Shown one piece after another: positions 60,694 through 64,000 of a stretch of DNA of 64,000 nt. Position numbers and translations under genes: made by a program. The stretch is from Amanita rubescens (Eukaryota > Basidiomycota > Agaricomycetes > Agaricales > Amanitaceae): assembly GCA_015039365.1 (NCBI GenBank), contig WION01000003.1, forward strand, positions 1 to 64,000, in the 5' to 3' direction. Under the pieces are notes generated by a model. That model had not been told where the DNA came from and did not search any database. It saw only the letters and a list, made by a program, of their open reading frames with translations. Within the stretch, counting starts at the first letter, position 1. Every line of letters starts with the position of its first letter.

Positions 60694-60796
60694 AAATGGC
60701 AAGAGCAAAGCGCGTTGCCAAACAGGACCAAACGCGTTGTCGTGTCTGTTTGTTTCCCACGGGCCGAGACAAGGCAAAAGCAGCGGACTTTATTCG
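60694..60796. promoter_or_regulatory. Short divergent promoter, thiouridylase and CENP-C
   Basis: Only about 100 bases separate the two start codons, so the genes must share promoter elements or have overlapping leaders. No TATA box seen. If the thiouridylase starts at 60777 the gap is 19 bases. Confidence 0.55.
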
Positions 60797-62721
60797 ATGG
60801 CAGCCGCAGCGCGCAAAAGCAGCATCGGCACCGCAAGGCGCGGCATACAGAAGGCTCACATTCCATATCGCGGTGACAATCCTGCTGTCGGAAAGAAGAC
60901 AGGTATTGCTGTACGCAATGTCGAACGCAAGTCAGATGGATTCGAACCCTTTGAGGAAGTCATGCAACAAGCCGACAAACGCACCCCACCACCGCTTGCC
61001 AAGGCTCGTAGGCGGAAGAAATCTGTGATTCAGGAGAAGGATCGTTTTGACGAGGACGGGGAAATGTCAATGGAGCTAGACAACAGTACGCATACATTTC
61101 AACATAACCTTGTTATATGCTCATCTTTTTACAGGTCCTATGCCATACTTTGAAAGTGCAAGACGGATTTCCACCCCGAATGTTGGCCGAGTCACAACCA
61201 CGTCGCGCATAGTGACACGGACCCCTGAAACGCATTTCGACAATGTTCCTTCGCCGAGGCCGCGCTCTCTCAGTCGAAGATCGATCGGAGGGACCAGCGC
61301 GGGGCCTTCCAGACTATCCAAAGTATCTAGTGCACGGCCCTCCTCTCCCGAATACGATGCCATCGACCATGCTCTCCATAATAGGGATGATGCAAATGGC
61401 GTTAGTCATTCGCGCTTCTCCCTCCCGCCTAGCTCCCCTCAACACGCCAGCTTCATGCAAATGGATCAGGATGATGACGATGACGAAGGAAACGAGCCAT
61501 TCCTGGAGCCGGACTTACAAGACATCCCGGAGGAGCCAGAGGAGGAACCTCCTCGCAAGGCCAGAAGTAAGCATGCCAAGGAAAAAGCATGGGAAGAAGA
61601 ACCGGATGACGTCGTGCCACCGACATTTGACGTCCGAAACGAAGCATCTGAAGAAGAGCCCGAAGAACAAATGATAGAACCAGAGCCGTCATTGAAAAAG
61701 AAGGGAAAAAGCAGGGTCCTTCAAGACGAGTCGAATACTACGGCAGAGCGGCCACGGAAACGTTCGAAGAAAGAAAACAGACGTGAGTGGTATCTATGTT
61801 TGGAATCTACTTTCTGATGAAAATATGCTCAGCATCCCGAGAAGGAGTACGGAAAAGTGCCCGAGAGCACATCAAACCTCTCGAATGGTGGCGCGGAGAG
61901 CGTTATGTATATGGTCGAGACAGGTCAAATTCTTCTGGGCCTGTGTTCGTCCCTCAGATCAAGGAGATAATGCGCATACCAAAAGAGCCTGCCGTCCCCC
62001 TTGGATCGAAACACAAGCGTTCGTCGGCCCGTACGCGCAGCAAGAGCAGGATGATCGAGCAACCACCGGTTGTCTACGACCCTGAAGAAGGCTGGGACGA
62101 CAATACTTCGGAGAAGGGCAGGATTCTGGAGTACCCTGGTGGCCAAGAGAAGATGCGACGTGAGTAAATCCCGTCAATACTTCCAATACCAACCTCTAAT
62201 ACCAAACAGGGATTGCATTCACTTCGAGTATGTTCGAACCGCAGCTGGCTGCCAACAATGAATGGTCATATCAAAAAATCTTTGGTGACGGTGATTTTAT
62301 TGCGTCGGGGCAACTGACCATCCCTGTGGCTGGTCGGAAACCTAGTAAAAGCTCGAAGGATAATACTTATGCAAGTTCATCTTCCTGCCTGCGCGTAGAA
62401 TGTACTGATGATGTGAAACGCTAGATATTTTACATCGCGGAGGGTGCCGTCAACTTCAAAGTACATGACACAAGTTTCGTATTAGCAACAGGAGCGATGA
62501 TAATGGTGCCGCGAGGTGAGGAAAGACAATACTTCAACGCCTTCCATCAAATGACGACTATCCTTCCGTTAGGCAATACGTACTACATTGAGAACATTGC
62601 TGACCGGGAAGCCAAGCTGGTGTTCACTCAAGCACGAAAACTTGCTCCCAACGAAGAGGAAATCCAGCACCAACAAATGGTCAATAACCGACGATCCATC
62701 GAATTTGGCATACAGTGGTGA
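60797..62721 (+). CDS. MIF2: Kinetochore protein CENP-C/Mif2
   Basis: Six exons: 60797-61085, 61135-61782, 61833-62159, 62210-62370, 62425-62515, 62573-62721; 554 residues. N-terminus: RKSSIGTARRGIQKAHIPYR then VGKKTGIAV, the Mif2 N-terminal block that binds the Mis12 complex. A long acidic and Ser/Pro-rich middle follows. The CENP-C motif is present as KSAREHIKPLEWWRGERYVY, which contacts the CENP-A nucleosome. The C-terminal cupin dimerisation domain includes IAEGAVNFKVHDTSFVLATG and NTYYIENIADREAKLVFTQA. The protein sits at the inner kinetochore. Intron 4 (62371-62424) starts GCAAGT, a GC-AG intron. The start 60797 lies in a frame open further upstream; the conserved block begins soon after it. 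Partial copies at 49.6-50.1 and 63.36-63.54 kb. Confidence 0.95.
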
Positions 62722-64000
62722 GTTGACTCCCGTTCACCCGCCACAACTTGCGCTGACCTGAACGATAGATTAACTTTTGCATATTTTCATTTTTATTTCC
62801 ACGATCGAGGAAAACGTAGGACATCTCGCAAGGCTATGCGGCTAGCCACGATAATTTTGCTCGCTGCTTATGATTATTTTATCGGGGTTCTTTTTTTTCA
62901 TGTCCTTCTGCACTGTATACCTACACAGCATCCCGCGCTACGAATTGCAACTCTGTATTGTTTCCAAGTATAATTCAAAGATACAGCACTATCCATTCGT
63001 GCAGCAGTACTGGTGTGAGGTCTAGGCAATGCTATGATATTTACCGAATTGCCGTCCACACAGTGCGGATGTTCATACTAATATAGAGGTACACGAACTT
63101 GTTGGGAGATGAGCCTGCAAGGTGCTAACAATGGACGAAATGAGATCGATGTGGTCGGGCGTTAAGAGATTATAAGCGTGGGCGCGTGCTTCGAATCAAC
63201 CGCATCCTGGATTACACTTGCAGCTCGAATGTCCGGATCGACGATTTATTATCTTGTAAGTTACCAGGACATCGTCTGCGAACTCTGTTGCATTTCCAGC
63301 TTGCTGCACACGTCATTCAACGGTTGAATTCGACGTTCCCGCATACACATCTCGTTGCTAGCATACCGGGAACCGGGAAGAAGTGTCCAAGAGCATATAG
63401 AATCCCCCGGAGGTGGCATGGAGGGCGATATCGTCAACTTCCCTCTGATCGAGATGACTCTGCGCGTACCAAAAGACTCCGCCGTCCCGCTTTGTTCGAA
63501 GCGCAAGCATTCGTCGGCCTGTGCTCATGGCATTGAATAGTAAGTGATCAAGGGTGGCTAAGGGAAGGGTCGTGATATAGTTGCGAACCTTCCGTTTCAT
63601 AATTTCATTTGTGTTACTGCAACACCTGTTCCTGTCCAGGTCCCGAGCGAAACTTAAATTGGTGCGTGGATCGTCTTTTTTTAAGAGTTCAGACAAGGGA
63701 GGCCTACGTATATTCTTTGAGCATTTCAAGTTTTAAAAAATCAATTAAACTACGAGCGAGCGCCAGTCAAGTAAAATTACATCAAGTCGGGTTTTAATAA
63801 TGCAAAAGGCAAAATTTAATCATATATCGTGTCAATCCACATCCAATTCTGATGAGACATTAGTTAGTAATATTGAGGACCCTAACGGCCAAGTAAAGAG
63901 TGAGGACTAAAGGGAAGATGAACGAACGAATGTTGTTACAGGTACTAGTGCTGTGCCGTGTTCCAGTGGGGGTTGGGCGATGAACCAACCCTCGGGGTAT
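62722..64000. other. Region downstream of CENP-C
   Basis: No intact gene recognised. Holds the decayed CENP-C fragment at 63362-63540. Confidence 0.5.
63362..63540 (+). pseudogene. Decayed CENP-C exon 3 fragment
   Basis: DNA such as AGTGTCCAAGAGCATATAGA, CGAGATGACTCTGCGCGTACC and GCAAGCATTCGTCGGCC parallels CENP-C exon 3 (about 61853-62040), in the same strand order. The CENP-C motif region is altered and frames are broken. It is a second partial copy, ~0.9 kb past the gene end. Confidence 0.7.

Overview
The window looks like nuclear DNA of a filamentous basidiomycete, most likely a mushroom-forming agaricomycete. Genes are cut by many introns of about 50-60 bp with GT-AG (occasionally GC-AG) ends. 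The gene content is typical of that group: F-box proteins, a KRE6/SKN1-type GH16 enzyme, a large family-2 glycosyltransferase, an HMG-box regulator, a Crinkler-type (CRN) NTPase-nuclease and a dispersed 5S rRNA gene. I worked out gene models by hand from reading frames, splice sites and remembered family motifs; no search was run.

Layout. 0-10 kb: start of an F-box gene at the left edge (-), a Rab GTPase (+), a dual-specificity phosphatase (-), eIF4A (-) and a multi-pass membrane protein (-). 10-13.5 kb: 5S rRNA in otherwise silent DNA. 13.5-25.5 kb: a TFIIIC WD40 subunit, an HMG-box protein, an F-box/LRR-like protein and a GT2 glycosyltransferase, all on the minus strand. 26-36 kb: GH16 glucan enzyme, a cysteine-rich repeat secreted protein and a two-domain amidohydrolase, all on plus. 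36-40 kb: a CRN gene sits between two ~450 bp copies of the amidohydrolase/basic-protein boundary, then the basic protein itself. 40-44 kb: a tandemly duplicated small gene with duplicated promoter blocks. 44-45 kb: an NAD(P)-binding oxidoreductase. 45-58 kb: five tandem paralogues of an unrecognised ~300-residue protein, interleaved with a small secreted protein, an inverted CENP-C fragment, an F-box gene and long non-coding duplications. 59-62.7 kb: tRNA 2-thiouridylase (-) and CENP-C/Mif2 (+) from a shared ~100 bp promoter, then a decayed second CENP-C fragment.

Two themes stand out. The region 35-64 kb has been reshaped by DNA-level duplication: the CRN gene is bracketed by a long direct duplication in which each neighbouring host gene kept one good copy, and the five-member array carries kilobase-scale repeated tails. 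Second, many otherwise well-conserved genes, including essential single-copy types such as eIF4A and TFIIIC, are broken by what looks like one extra base. That pattern points to residual insertion errors in the assembly rather than gene death, so several genes are called as CDS despite a frame break.
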